NCBI GenBank assembly: GCA_030220185.1
Contig: JASPKZ010004199.1
Span: 1,470,501-1,534,500 of the forward strand
Direction of reading: 5' to 3'
Source: Diploptera punctata
Lineage: Eukaryota > Arthropoda > Insecta > Blattodea > Blaberidae
Length of the DNA: 64,000 nt
The notes under the pieces were generated by a model. That model did not search any database, was not told the DNA's origin, and saw only the letters and a list, made by a program, of their open reading frames with translations. Of the stretch, positions 21,576-31,860 are shown in pieces. The position numbers and the translations under genes are program-made. Numbering within the stretch: position 1 is the stretch's first letter; every line of letters starts with the position of its first letter.

Positions 21576-22618
21576 GAAACGAAAACCGGATGGATACGAA
21601 TGATGACGATATAAGGCAAAGTAAATTATATATCAATTAAATTAAATTTAAAAAAGATAAAATCCAAGAAAGGGAAATACTTTACAAGTGGCATGACACA
21701 TTTTTCTATCATACACCAACAAACGCGAAGCGGTTTACACTATGGAATCACGGGATGCAACCAACATTTACATGATATTTAACGAACCTAAAAGCTAACC
21801 TAACGCAATTTAAGTACTCTAACCTGTGAAATACAAACATAAAAGCTAATCTAACGCAATGTGAACACTCTAACCTATGAAAGAATGCAACGCCCAAAAA
21901 TAAATAGTAAGTTCTGAAATTCTGAAATATATGTGTACATTTAATTAGTACATACTGTATGTTGGCTGCACTGAAAGAGGTCTTTGTTGTTGCATAGAAT
22001 ATTCATTTAAATCAATATGGGTCCATGTCTTCATGTATGTAGAAAAATGTAATAGAAAAATATATTGAAATAATCGTTAGAAAAAATGTAAAAATCATTG
22101 TAAATGGTGGGAAATAATCTGAAACATAGAATCCTAAGAATGATATTTGACAGGAGTTTATGAAAGAATAAAAAATGTCATGTTGAGAGTATGAGTACTG
22201 TGCCGGGATGTGAAACCAGGACTGCAGCATTGCGAATTCAGTTCGACTGAGCATGAAACGCATGCCCGCAGCATGACGTGACATTTGCAATGCGTGTATT
22301 GATAATAATTACATGTGGTCTAGTTGGCAGCACTGCTTCTATTTGTAACTGTATTATAATTTATTGGGTAGTGATTGGGTAAGCATATAGGCAGATGCTA
22401 TGCGCATTTTCCCTGGGGGATGACAAGCCCACAGTGCTTTTAAATACGCCATCATCACGTAACCGCAAAAAATCATTAATTTATATATTTAGCTATACCC
22501 TCAAATTATATATTTTATTTGAAATAAATAGGAATTTTAACTTGTGACTTGTGAGTATTTGTATATAGTTCCAATTTATTAATTTTAGTTAGATTTTTTG
22601 TAAGCTTATTTCACAATT
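21576..22618. other. Unassigned AT-rich sequence
   Basis: Direct near-repeats of 'aaaagctaacctaacgcaat' occur at ~21788 and ~21840. No gene recognised. Confidence 0.4.
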
Positions 22619-22745
22619 GTTATTTATAGCCACTTTAACTACTTGTTTGTACTGTGACTTTGATGTATGTTATTGATATGTATGGGTTTTATAATTATTT
22701 GTTATTTATAGCCACTTTGACTACTTGTTCATATTGTAACTTCCA
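22619..22745 (+). repeat. Short direct duplication
   Basis: 'gttatttatagccacttt' followed by 'actacttgttcatattgtaac'-like text occurs twice, about 84-86 bp apart (starting near 22618 and 22702). Confidence 0.7.
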
Positions 22746-22749
22746 TCAA

Positions 22750-23190
22750 ATCATCATAGTCCATTAACGAATTTAGTCCATTTGTTGACCTGTTTAGGCC
22801 TCAATAGAAACACCACCCAAAACTCTTTGAGTGGACGTCCTGGTCTTCTTTTCCTGCAGGTTGATATCTTAACTCTGCTTGGGTATTTTGTAATCCTCCA
22901 TTCGATGAACATATTGCATCCATCTTGACTTATAATCAGAAATTTCGTTTTCTGAAGATTCCATGAGTAATTCTTCTAAGATATAGGCTATTCATTGTTT
23001 ATAATATAGTAGTGTGTATCCTGCAGTCCTCCGAAGATATCTCATTTCAGCAGATCTAAATCTCTGTCTTTTATGTATGTTATTTATGTATATGGTATAT
23101 AAGTTCGGTGTTCTCTTTTCCCCTTTGAGATCTCTGAGGTTTGACATTAACAATTTTATGCTAAGTCGTATCCTTAATGGAACTAAGATG
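22750..23190 (-). pseudogene. Degenerate LINE C-terminal fragment
   Basis: The minus strand in pieces reads RFRSAEMRYLRRTAGYTLL, ESSENEISDYKSRWMQYVHR and MEDYKIPKQS. This is the LINE-tail pattern, distinct from LINE-A and LINE-B. Several stops. Confidence 0.55.
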
Positions 23191-23269
23191 ACTACTTATT
23201 GCTAATAACTTGATGCCTCAGTTGTATTTATATTTAATAACGCTCTTTAATATCTGAGGTTGTGAACTA

Positions 23270-23580
23270 CATGGTGTTTATATGAAGCCAAATGCAATAA
23301 GAGCAGTTAAGTCTCCTAGTTTGCGGTGGGCAGGACATGTGGCACGAATGGGGAATGCAAGATGTGCATGGAAGCTTCCTGCAGGGAAACCAGAGGGAAA
23401 ACGCCCAGTTGATAGGCCAAGAATGAGGTGGGACAATAAAATTAACCAAGATTTGATAGAAGTAGATTATACAGGGAATGATTGGAAACCACTATCTTAG
23501 GATAGGGATGCATGGAGAGCTTATGTACGCTCGGCAATGAACCTACGGGTTCGATAGTGCCAGTGAGTTAGTTAATTAGT
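23270..23580 (+). pseudogene. LINE-A 3' fragment
   Basis: The frame reads MKPNAIRAVKSPSLRWAGHV, ARMGNARCAWKLPAGKPEGK and RPVDRPRMRWDNKINQD, then one stop near 23500 before DRDAWRAYVRSAMNLRVR. It ends 'agtgccagtgagttagttaa'. One of the better preserved A copies. Confidence 0.8.
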
Positions 23581-23619
23581 TAATTTTAATAGCTGAGATT
23601 AAATTAATGTCACAATTAA

Positions 23620-23815
23620 AATCTGAGGGTGAAAGGACCGATAGATTTTGCTCAGAGGTCTCTTTATTTCTGGCCTGAGGTCCTTTTACGACACGGAACC
23701 CACGTGTTTACTTTCTATCCGAAAGAAGCCACACTCAGTCCATCCACGCAGGTCGAGTATGAATCCAGGAATCATAGGCAAGCGTGGTAACCACCAGGTC
23801 ACCAGCAATGAATTT
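23620..23815 (-). mobile_element. SINE related to S2, degenerate
   Basis: 'gatagattttgctcagaggt' followed by 'ctctttatttctggcctgag' parallels the S2 minus-strand text at 60990-61040. The minus-strand head includes 'gacctggtggttaccacgct'. The B-box is eroded. Confidence 0.5.
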
Positions 23816-23829
23816 TGTTGATTTAAGTT

Positions 23830-24212
23830 AACATAAGACCAATTCTAACATATGGTTGTGAATGCCGAACAGAAACTCAAAAAACAAAAAGTAATAAAAC
23901 AACCGAAATGAAAGTTTTAAGGAAAATCGTAGGAAAATCGCTGAGAGAAAAACTTCGCAGCTCTGTTATTAGAGAAGAATGTGAAATTGTACATATAAAC
24001 CTCTGGATAAATGATAGAAGACTAAATTGGAACGATCACATAGATAGAATGGAGAACAGCAGATTAGTGAAGAAAGTACGTGACTGGACACCTCAGCAGA
24101 AAAGGCCTTTAGGAAGACCACAACTACGATGGAAGGACGTTACCATACCCCGTCCTGTAGTGAATGAACACGCAACAAGCTGCCAGCTTTCATGCGTAGA
24201 AGAAGAAGAAAG
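23830..24212 (+). pseudogene. LINE C-terminal fragment with GAA tail
   Basis: The frame 23908-24216 reads MKVLRKIVGKSLREKLRSSV, REECEIVHINLWINDRRLNW and QQKRPLGRPQLRWKD, ending in an in-frame GAAGAAGAA tail that encodes EEEE. Upstream, LTYGCECRTETQK fits the 'tYG.E.W' motif. Tail type matches 10188-10392 and the 33-bp insertion at 44319. Confidence 0.65.
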
Positions 24213-24339
24213 TTAACAGGCTTATTGTATATAATTGTAGGTACTTGATATTCACAGGGTTGTGTGTGTTCAGGTTTCATTAAATTGAATAATTATTATT
24301 TTTCGACTAAAACTGCATTATAATAAATGTTGTGATCTT

Positions 24340-24640
24340 TATGAGAAATCAGATATAAAAAGGATATTAATTCGCGTACATCGAGATAGGCAGGACATAT
24401 GCCACGAAAGGTGGAAATGAAAGAGAAGCATAGACTTGAAGAAAAATCAGAGTCAAAGCGTCACTAGGTAGGCCAAAAATGGGGCAGGATTACAATTCAA
24501 GGAAAATTTGAGGGAAATTAATTATACAGGGAATTACTGGAAAATATTAGCTCAGATTAGTGAAGTATGGAGACCTTATGTCCCCGCGGCCATGAACCAC
24601 CAGGTTCAATAGAACAAGTGAGTTAGTTAATCAGCTAATT
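24340..24640 (+). pseudogene. LINE-A 3' fragment, strongly decayed
   Basis: It retains 'aaatcagatataaaaaggat', 'aattaattatacagggaatt', 'ccgcggccatgaaccacc' and 'agaacaagtgagttagttaa'. No open frame. Confidence 0.7.
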
Positions 24641-25099
24641 AAAGTAGCTAGACACTTTGAAGAGTTTAATTTAATCAGAATAGAACCATTTCGTACTGTT
24701 CTCGTTATGGGCATATATTTACATTTGACATTCCAACAACTACGAAATACCAGAAGCACCTAATTTTGTAAGAATTAAAAATGTAATATTTTAACAAAGG
24801 ATTTAAGTGATTTATCTTTGAAACGTTACTAGATAATGTTGTTATTCAGTGCAAGATTTTTTAAAATGAAAATTGTAGTTGTGAAAAAATATTTATTCCC
24901 ATTTGTGCATCTATTTTATTGTATTCTCATTTCATATGCATATCATACTGTATATAGCCATGGGAAAGACTAAACATTAACAATACACATATTAAATAAA
25001 TATCCTCAACTCGTGTCCTACTCAGGGTCGGGTCGAGGGATGAGGTGAGATGAAGCCCCTATATTTTACAGGACTGTGAACAACAAGGGTGCCGGCCGA
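24641..25099. other. Unassigned AT-rich sequence
   Basis: Nothing recognised. Confidence 0.4.
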
Positions 25100-25340
25100 T
25101 CAATCCTGACGCACCGTCACTGAGGCGGATGAATGAAATGAAACGAAATGAAAGAGATTAGTATGGAGAAATTGTGGAATAAAATTGTGACAGGGGAAAA
25201 CGGGAGAAAACCCCGAGAAAAACCTGCCCAAGTTCAGTTTCGTCCATCACGAAACCCGCATGGAGTGACCGAGACTCGATCTCGGCCCCCACCGGTGAGA
25301 GCGCCTTGCCACTTGCTCCACGGAGCCGCCAATACACACA
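25100..25340 (-). mobile_element. tRNA-derived SINE
   Basis: The minus-strand head 'ggcggctccgtggagcaagt' with 'gccgagatcgagtctcggtc' gives A- and B-box-like elements. The body includes 'ggttttctcccgttttcccc'. GC-richer than its surroundings. Confidence 0.55.
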
Positions 25341-25408
25341 CTATTTCACTATTTCTATATATTTTTTACACGCTTTATATTAGCTTGACCTGTATCTATC
25401 TATCTATG

Positions 25409-25880
25409 TAACTGAATCTTTCAACGCGATTTTCACCCACTTAAAATAATTGGATCGACTTGAAATGTTGTATACTTGTAAAGGACCCGTGACAATACAA
25501 TAATTTCATATTTATTTTCTAAAATCCTGGCCAGAATCATCAGAAAATCAGAAACTGTCTTTGTATTTATGTAACGGAATTTTTGAACACGATTTTCACC
25601 CACTTAGAAACATTTGATCGACTTCAAACTTTGTATACTTGCAAAGGACCCGTGACAATACAATACATAATCATATTTATTTTCTAAAATCCTGGCCAGA
25701 ATCATCAGAAAATAAAAAAAAAGTGTCTTGTACTTATTAACGGAATCTTTGAACACTATTTTCACCACTTAGAAACATTGGATCGACTTGAAACTTTGTA
25801 TACTTCTAAAGGACCCGTGACACTACAATAATTTCATATTTTGTTTCCAAAATCCTGGTCAGAATCATCAGAAAATAAAA
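25409..25880 (+). repeat. ~160-bp tandem repeat, 3 units
   Basis: Units near 25409, 25568 and 25735 share 'gattttcacccacttagaaa', 'gtatacttgtaaaggacccg' and 'ctaaaatcctggccagaatc'. Copies are close to each other, so the array is fairly young. It lies just upstream of the tRNA-Tyr-like sequence. Confidence 0.85.
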
Positions 25881-25931
25881 AAAATTAAAACTGGTATAAT
25901 AGGTTGCGGACTTGTCGACTTTTTAGTCAAG

Positions 25932-26031
25932 CGTTGTAAGAGCTCAGTTGGTAGAGCGGTGGATTAGTGGTATATAATTTCAGTAATCCATAGGTCGCTG
26001 GTTCAAATCCGGCTGGGGAGGTTTTTTTTTT
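25932..26031 (+). pseudogene. tRNA-Tyr-like sequence with T-run
   Basis: D-arm GCTCAGTTGGTAGAGC, anticodon stem strands GTGGA/TCCAT with an intron-like insert, variable AGGTC, and T-arm GCTGGTTCAAATCCGGC closely match insect tRNA-Tyr genes, which carry an intron. The acceptor strands (GTTGTAA and TGGGGAG) do not pair, and the GTA anticodon is not in place. It is therefore a tRNA pseudogene or the head of a tRNA-Tyr-derived SINE. A run of T at 26022-26031 would terminate Pol III. Confidence 0.65.
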
Positions 26032-26129
26032 TAGAAGAGTAATACTTTTAGCTCATACTACAATAGTATCGAACTTAAAGATATTTACATTTTTATATTA
26101 TTCTGTAAAATATTAAAACTAAAAAATAA

Positions 26130-26672
26130 AAAATAAATAATAGTTTTAAAAAACTAAAACAACACGCTTTATTAGAAAACCAAACCAAAAAACTGAAAAA
26201 TAATTTTAATTTCCAACACGCTTGGGGTAAAATTAAAGGGGTCAACAAAAAAATAATCTCCAACACATATAGAATAGAACTAGAGTGGGGTGCTTTTTAT
26301 GATTTTTGCATTTTCTTCTTAGAGACTTTACGTTTACCAACATCTGATTATTATCAAATATATTAATTGATATGGAGCACCCCACGCTTTTGATGGTAAA
26401 ATTATTTTCTTTTTAGAGACTTTACGTTTACCAATATCTGTTTATTATCAAATATATTAATTGATATAGAGCACCCCACGCTTTTGATGGTAAAATTATT
26501 TTCCTTTTGTTGATAACTCTAGTTTTATTCTATATGTGTTGGAGATTATTTTTTTGTTGACCCCTTTTAATTTTATCCCAAGCGTGTTGGAAATTAAAAT
26601 TATTTTTAATTTTTTTGGTGTGGTTTTCTAATAAAGCGTGTTGTTTTAGTTTTTTAAAACTATTATTTATTT
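26130..26672. mobile_element. Foldback element with internal duplication
   Basis: The left arm, 26130-26292, and right arm, 26510-26672, are near-complementary (e.g. 'ccaacacgcttggggtaaaa' against its complement near 26572). Between them lie two direct copies, 94 bp apart, of a segment containing 'agactttacgtttaccaa' and 'gcaccccacgcttttgatgg'. Confidence 0.8.
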
Positions 26673-27944
26673 ACTTACGCATTTACATTTTGTGGCTTCT
26701 CTCTCCGCAGCAAAGTGAATAACGATTAAGTTACTAGAATTAGTTACATTATGTATCCAAGGATAATCTATCCTGTGGTATATCTGGGACCTTTATAATT
26801 TATTCAAAACGTATGTTATTGAAACAATATATCTCATATTAAATGTAAATGTTTATTGCAAAATAATGGAATAATTTAAATTATTAATATCATTATTGTG
26901 TGTGATTAATAGAAACAATTAAGAAACAGTTAAGTTTTCAATTTTTCTTGAAACTTTTACATGAGAATATCTCGATTCTTATTGATCGAAGGGTATGGTG
27001 GTGTATTTTAATCGAAACCGGTTGTACTGAACTTTAATTTGAAAAATATAAACATTTAAAATAAGGTCAATCAAAAGTTTATTTGACCGGTATTTATTAA
27101 GGAGGGGTCAAAACACTTATTCACATTTAGCAATATGTATCTATTTAACTATTAAATAGAAACCTGTATTTATTAAGTAGAAAAATAACTGTAAACATTT
27201 ATTTCAAAAGTTTTTCAATAAAAGTTTTCGAGCAACTTTTATTTTTTAGATTTTTATAATGAAAGTATGTGTAATACTCAAACGTTATTAAACATAAAAA
27301 AGTTTTCAGTGAATTATTGGCCAAGAAAATGATTGATTTTATAGAAAATAAGCTTTACCTCTTATCTACCGTGCAATGATTACCTTGTGAATAAAACCAT
27401 ATTACAATAAAACATATTTTAAAGAGGCAAGAAATTATGTGCATTATAAAAAAATTATACTGTTTAAATATATTTAATATAAACCTTATAAATATGTTGT
27501 ATTTTTAAAAACTATTTAATTTCTTTGAATTAAAATTTGTAAAAAGTTAAGAAATATTTAAATGAATTGTTATATAAAAATAAGTACTCTAATTGGGAAA
27601 TAAAAAAAACTTTTTACAATTTGTATTTTAAATAACAGATGTAAAAAACTCTTTCAAAATTTTTCAATAAAATTTTCGTGTAAATATATTTATTATTTTA
27701 CGAAATTAAATGTTCGAACAAAACGTTTTTGAAATAAAAGCTAACAGTAAAATTCGACCTGGCTTTTAAATATATGTATATGACCATGTAAGTTAATCTG
27801 TACTACTCTCTGCTGGAAATCCGAGCTGTAAACATGTCTCTTAAACATGATAGACCCCAAGAATTGTTAAATACTGTCGGGCATTTTTGGAATGGCGATG
27901 AAGTCCTGTCTTATATGGTAAAAGATAATTCGTGAGTTAGCGAC
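26673..27944. other. Very AT-rich unassigned sequence
   Basis: Long A/T stretches with no feature recognised. The base composition changes sharply at about 27945. Confidence 0.4.
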
Positions 27945-28560
27945 TCACAAGCTAGAGGGGCCCGGTGAGAGTTTTTCCACATGTCTCTATACAGCCCCTG
28001 GGGGTCCGTCGGGCCCCAGCTGTGCTCACAACAGCAACAGGGCGCGTCCCCGGGTGACGGATAGGGGAACGGTCGGTGGTTTGCTTGCATTCCTCCCGGC
28101 TAGGTCCAGTCCGGACTCATGGGCCATTTGTGAGGTCGTCAGGACTCGAGCGACCTGACGTACTACATAGCTCGTGCTGCGCCCACTCCAGCAGCAAAAC
28201 GCGTCCCCTCGTTGGCGTAGTGGGGAAAAGGTCGGTGGATCTGCTAGTCAGTCCTCCCTTCCAAGTCCGATGGACTCGCGGACCATGAGTGGGGTCAGCA
28301 GGGAAAATGAGGGCCCTGCTGTCAAACCTGTACGTCCCGGCCACAAGCGGGAGCATGGGCCGCTGTTGGTGGAGCGGTGGGAGACTGGGGATCAGAAGCC
28401 CCTTTCTCTTGGTTCGATGGAAACCGAGACCATCTGTGGGGGCACCATGGGGGATGAGCACCCTGGATGCCTACATTGCTCAGTGCGCTGCCTCACAGCA
28501 GCTACACGACTAGGCTTAGTCTTGCGAACGGGCTGGTTGGGACAATACCGGGCGTAATGC
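27945..28560. other. GC-rich island with two tandem units
   Basis: About 600 bp are strikingly GC- and CpG-rich in AT-rich surroundings. Two imperfect units (about 28029-28165 and 28180-28300) share 'gcgcgtcccc', 'ggtcggtgg', 'cctcccggctaggtcc'-like and 'ggactcatgggcca'-like text. Open frames on both strands (28076-28557, 28117-28461) look like by-products of GC content. It could be the monomer-type 5' UTR promoter of a non-LTR element or a host CpG island. No ORF1 or endonuclease follows. Confidence 0.5.
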
Positions 28561-28903
28561 TGGGAATTACCACCAAATATCAGTGACGAAATGTCCGCGC
28601 TTAATTCAAATTTTATTATAAATAATACGAAATGTAATATAATACGATACTGTAGAAAATATTAATAAAATGGATGTGGTAACAGTATCCGATCTTGATT
28701 GTTTATAAAGTAAACGTAGAAGTTGTATTTTTGTAACATTGTATTATATTGTAATATTAGTGTATTTCTTATAATATTGCATTTAGAATTGTATATTAAA
28801 GGTGAGTCAAATAGTAGTTTAAAAATGATATTTGGGGAAAGTGTTACATTTTGTTTTACATTTCAATTCTTAAAATTACTATAAAATAAACTTATCAGGG
28901 ATA

Positions 28904-29249
28904 AATCCATCCATCCATCCATCCACAGTAATTCTGCCCGAGGGCAGTTCTTTCACTGCAATCATACCATTTTCATGCTATGCTTTGCAGCTTTACAAGG
29001 GAATTATAGGTGTGGTAGCTTCCCGTTGCTTTCCACACCGATTAAGGATGGTGATGATAATGATAAGGATGACGAAGATGGCCGGATGATTTTCGGGGAC
29101 CGTTGGGTCCTAAGCTTCCTAACATTTGTCTTACAGGCGAGGAAAAACCCCGAAAAAAACTTCACCCTGGAGGCTGTCCCGACCGGGAATCGAATCCGGG
29201 CCCGCTGCGTGACAAGACAGCACGCTACCTCGAGACCGTAGCGGTGAAC
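28904..29249 (-). mobile_element. SINE-S1b with CCAT-type tail
   Basis: Head 'ggtctcgaggtagcgtgctg' with B-box 'cccggattcgattcccggtc', S1 body and 'b' 3' module ('gcagaattactgtggatgg'). On the plus strand the tail appears as ATCCATCCATCCATCC. CAGGGATA is present on both sides (28896-28903, 29250-29257). Confidence 0.8.
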
Positions 29250-29439
29250 CAGGGATATATAAAGATAATTATTTTGTTTGTTTATAATTATGAATAATAT
29301 AAATTATAATTTATTTAAAATGTTTCTTATTTAAATAATAATTGTTATATTGAATGCAATTGTTTATTATAAAAATTGAATAATTTATTTTCTAAATTAT
29401 TTAAATAATATTATTGCGTGTAGAATTGTTCATTATCAT

Positions 29440-30735
29440 GTTCATCACTTCAAGGATTAGGCCATTGCCCGTTCCATGTTCACAAGGCATTAGCCCATTG
29501 TTTTATATGACGTCCAATATCTCGTCGTTCTTCTTGCTTGATAGTTCCTCGCCATTAGTGGATATTGTTCTTCATTCATTCTGCCTACATGTTCATTCAC
29601 TTTTGTATATAATTTATTACTTTATCACATCATAATTCTACTATTAATTCATTTCTTATTTGCTCATTTTAAATTTTATCCAGTTTGGTACCTTGCGTAA
29701 GTAACCTCATCTCCGCCGATTGAATTCTGTGTTTTCATTGGGACCCAAGTTTCACAACCTTAAAGCAATGTAGGGGTTGGCCGCAGTGGTCTAGTGGTTA
29801 TTTTCCTTGCCTCTGGACGAAATGGTCACGGATTCAAACACCGCTGGGATCGGTGGATTTTTAGGATGGAAAAATCCAAGGAGAAAGTCCTCCGAGAGGG
29901 ACGTTAAGCCGTGGGTCCCGAGTCGGAAGATTTTCTGGCTCATAAAATATCCTTAAGCCTGAATAAAAAGACCTCCAAGCGAAATTTACTAATCTCATCA
30001 TCCTAGTAATACCTTAGTTGCCTACTAGATGTCTCATTGGGTCAGTATGTTGACCACATGCTATTCATGACATTTCTAGGCTAATAAGCGTAACTAAATT
30101 AACTTGGTCTAGTGGTTCCTGACAAAGCAGAGACTAAATGGTCTCGGATTCAAACACCGCTGGGATCGGTGGATTTTTAGGATGGAAAAATCCAAGGAGA
30201 AAGTCCTCCGAGAGGGACGTTAAGCCGTGGGTCCCGAGTCGGAAGATTTTCTGGCTCATAAAATATCCTTAAGCCTGAATAAAAAGACCTCCAAGCGAAA
30301 TTTACTAATCTCATCATCCTAGTAATACCTTAGTTGCCTACTAGATGTCTCATTGGGTCAGTATGTTGACCACATGCTATTCATGACATTTCTAGGCTAA
30401 TAAGCGTAACTAAATTAACTTGGTCTAGTGGTTCCTGACAAAGCAGAGACTAAGGCCCAACATTGGGCTGTTACTCTATTGTAAATAAGGCATATACATA
30501 TAAAGCAGTGTAGGGATAGTTTTATTTTTACATCTTTCCTTATTTTATATTTTAAAATTCTTTGAATCGTTCCACATACTGCAGAAATGTATTGATTTTT
30601 TATATCTATATCTCCTCTTAAGTTAAATCTAATATCACATTCTAAACTATTTAGAACCATATACTTACTCCAGACTTTACCTTGTAGAATAATTTCAGAA
30701 CTCACAAGGTTTTTTGCCTTCAAGAGTCATAATTT
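29440..30735 (-). pseudogene. LINE-B copy interrupted by a SINE dimer
   Basis: The right part (30516-30735) encodes SSEIILQGKVWSKYMVLN, GDIDIKNQYISAVCGTIQR and LKYKIRKDVKIKL, which aligns with the SKIILENQ...TVCGTIQRTFKNKIRKETKIK part of the copy at 53115. The left part (29440-29775) holds the decayed 3' end ('ggattaggccattgcccgtt', 'cctcatctccgccgattgaa', 'gggacccaagtttcacaacc'). SINE sequence 29776-30500 separates them. Confidence 0.75.
29776..30500 (+). mobile_element. SINE-S2 head-to-tail dimer
   Basis: The head carries A-box-like AGTGGTCTAGTGGTTATT and B-box-like CACGGATTCAAACACC. A 316-bp unit (29821-30137) is repeated almost without change at 30137-30453; the first difference I see is cacgg/ctcgg. 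TAAAGCARTGTAGGG flanks the whole (29761-29775, 30501-30515, one mismatch), so the dimer inserted once or was duplicated in place. Confidence 0.85.
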
Positions 30736-30745
30736 AATTGCTTAT

Positions 30746-31510
30746 TGATGTTTTAAAATAATATAGATAGATAGATCATCGGTTGATTAATGTCTTTGAC
30801 ATCGTCCGATTCCTTATAGCCAGTTTTGTCGGTCCATCCAATCTCCTGGTTGTGATGTTTCTCCTTCATATATAAACATATTTCCTGACTCCAGAAGATT
30901 TTTAGGCCTTCCTCTGCTTCGTCTGCCCTCAGGTCTCCATTCCAAAACAGATTTTGGTAGTCGATGCTCTTCCATTCGCTGGACATGTCCGTACCATCTT
31001 AATTGCTGAGTTTTAATATAATCTAAAGTAGTGTCTTCAATCTTCATTATCTCCCTTATAACTGAATTCCTAATTTTTTCTCTTCTTGAAATTCTTGCGA
31101 CCCTTCGTATAAAATCCATTTCCGTTGCCAAAAGGTACTTATTTGATTTTGTTGTTAATGGCCAAAGTTCTGCTCCATACGTAATGATGTTTTAACAATT
31201 GTATGATATATATTCATTTTATTTTTATACTTATATTTTTATCCCACAATATTCCATTGAGGCAAGCAATTGCAAATTTTCCTTTATTATTTCTATTTCT
31301 TATTTCCTCTTCATAACTCCCATTTTTTATTTATTTTAATTCCTAAATATGTGATCTCACTATAAGATTTTATTGATTCTCCAGTCTCCAAAATTAAATT
31401 TTGTTCTGGTTCACCAATTGATAAATATTTTGTTTTTTTCATGTTCAAATTTACAAATTTCATTTCATGTATGCAGCGATTTATGTGGACATCTGTATAC
31501 ATGTATAAGG
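30746..31510 (-). pseudogene. LINE RT C-terminal fragment
   Basis: The minus strand reads KFVNLNMKKTKYLSIGEPEQ and SYSEITYLGIKINKKWEL, then after frame breaks MATEMDFIRRVARISRREKI, SVIREIMKIEDTTLDYIKTQ, QLRWYGHVQRMEEHRLPKSV and GRRSRGRPKN. This is the region after RT motif D through the 'YGHVQRM' tail. The end carries a GATA/CTAT-type repeat (30763-30776). It is distinct from LINE-A and LINE-B. Confidence 0.75.
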
Positions 31511-31639
31511 CTAACAGTTAATATAGGGGAAACATTATGAAGAAGAAAACGGTTGAGTCGACAGAGTTAAAAACACTTTAATAAGGTGGGTGAATGGTTC
31601 AAGTATAGAAGGAAGTCAGGTGCCGAGAAGAATTACAGA

Positions 31640-31860
31640 AAAGTAAACAGTAATTTCCACCGTGGTTCTGAGCTTCTTACCTGGCCTGCGGGGTCTGTTG
31701 CTGGTCCGCATTGTTTTCTCTTCGGATAGCGGTGGCTGTGGCAACCGTGTGCTTAGGGTTCAACTCCACGCTGACGTTCCATTGGTCAGTGCTAGCATCT
31801 GCCCCTAGCAACCGCAACCCGCTCTTCACCCGGGCTCTGAAACAGATTGTGGTCAAGTTA
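31640..31860 (-). promoter_or_regulatory. Candidate CpG-rich promoter
   Basis: A ~200-bp GC/CpG-rich block without repeat features. Read on the minus strand it contains GACCAATGG (a CCAAT-box-like string), GTTGCGGTTGCTAGGGGC and CGGTTGCCACAGCCACCG (RFX/X-box-like half sites), then an ATG exon and a donor site. Basal composition and element order look like a housekeeping or ciliary-type insect promoter. This is inference; no transcript is available. Confidence 0.35.
31681..31711 (-). CDS. Candidate first coding exon (MRTSNRPRRP)
   Basis: The minus strand has ATG at 31711 in an 'aaaacaATGCGG' context, followed by 10 codons encoding MRTSNRPRRP. One extra base precedes a consensus donor (CCAG|GTAAGAAG) whose intron starts at 31680. 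That would give a 31-nt exon with phase 1. Arg/Pro-rich, no domain can be judged. If real, the remaining exons lie to the left, possibly beyond the window. I found no partner exon. Chance occurrence in a GC-rich block cannot be excluded. Confidence 0.25.

Noticed and set aside
22012..22290. 92-codon minus-strand frame
   Set aside because: Hydrophobic text from AT-rich DNA without a recognisable family or neighbouring features.
25932..26031. A functional tRNA-Tyr gene
   Set aside because: The acceptor strands do not pair and the GTA anticodon is not in place, so it is called a tRNA-like pseudogene or SINE head.
28117..28557. Overlapping 110-130-codon frames on both strands in the GC island
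   Set aside because: Stop codons are scarce because the block is GC-rich. Neither frame has recognisable features and they overlap each other.
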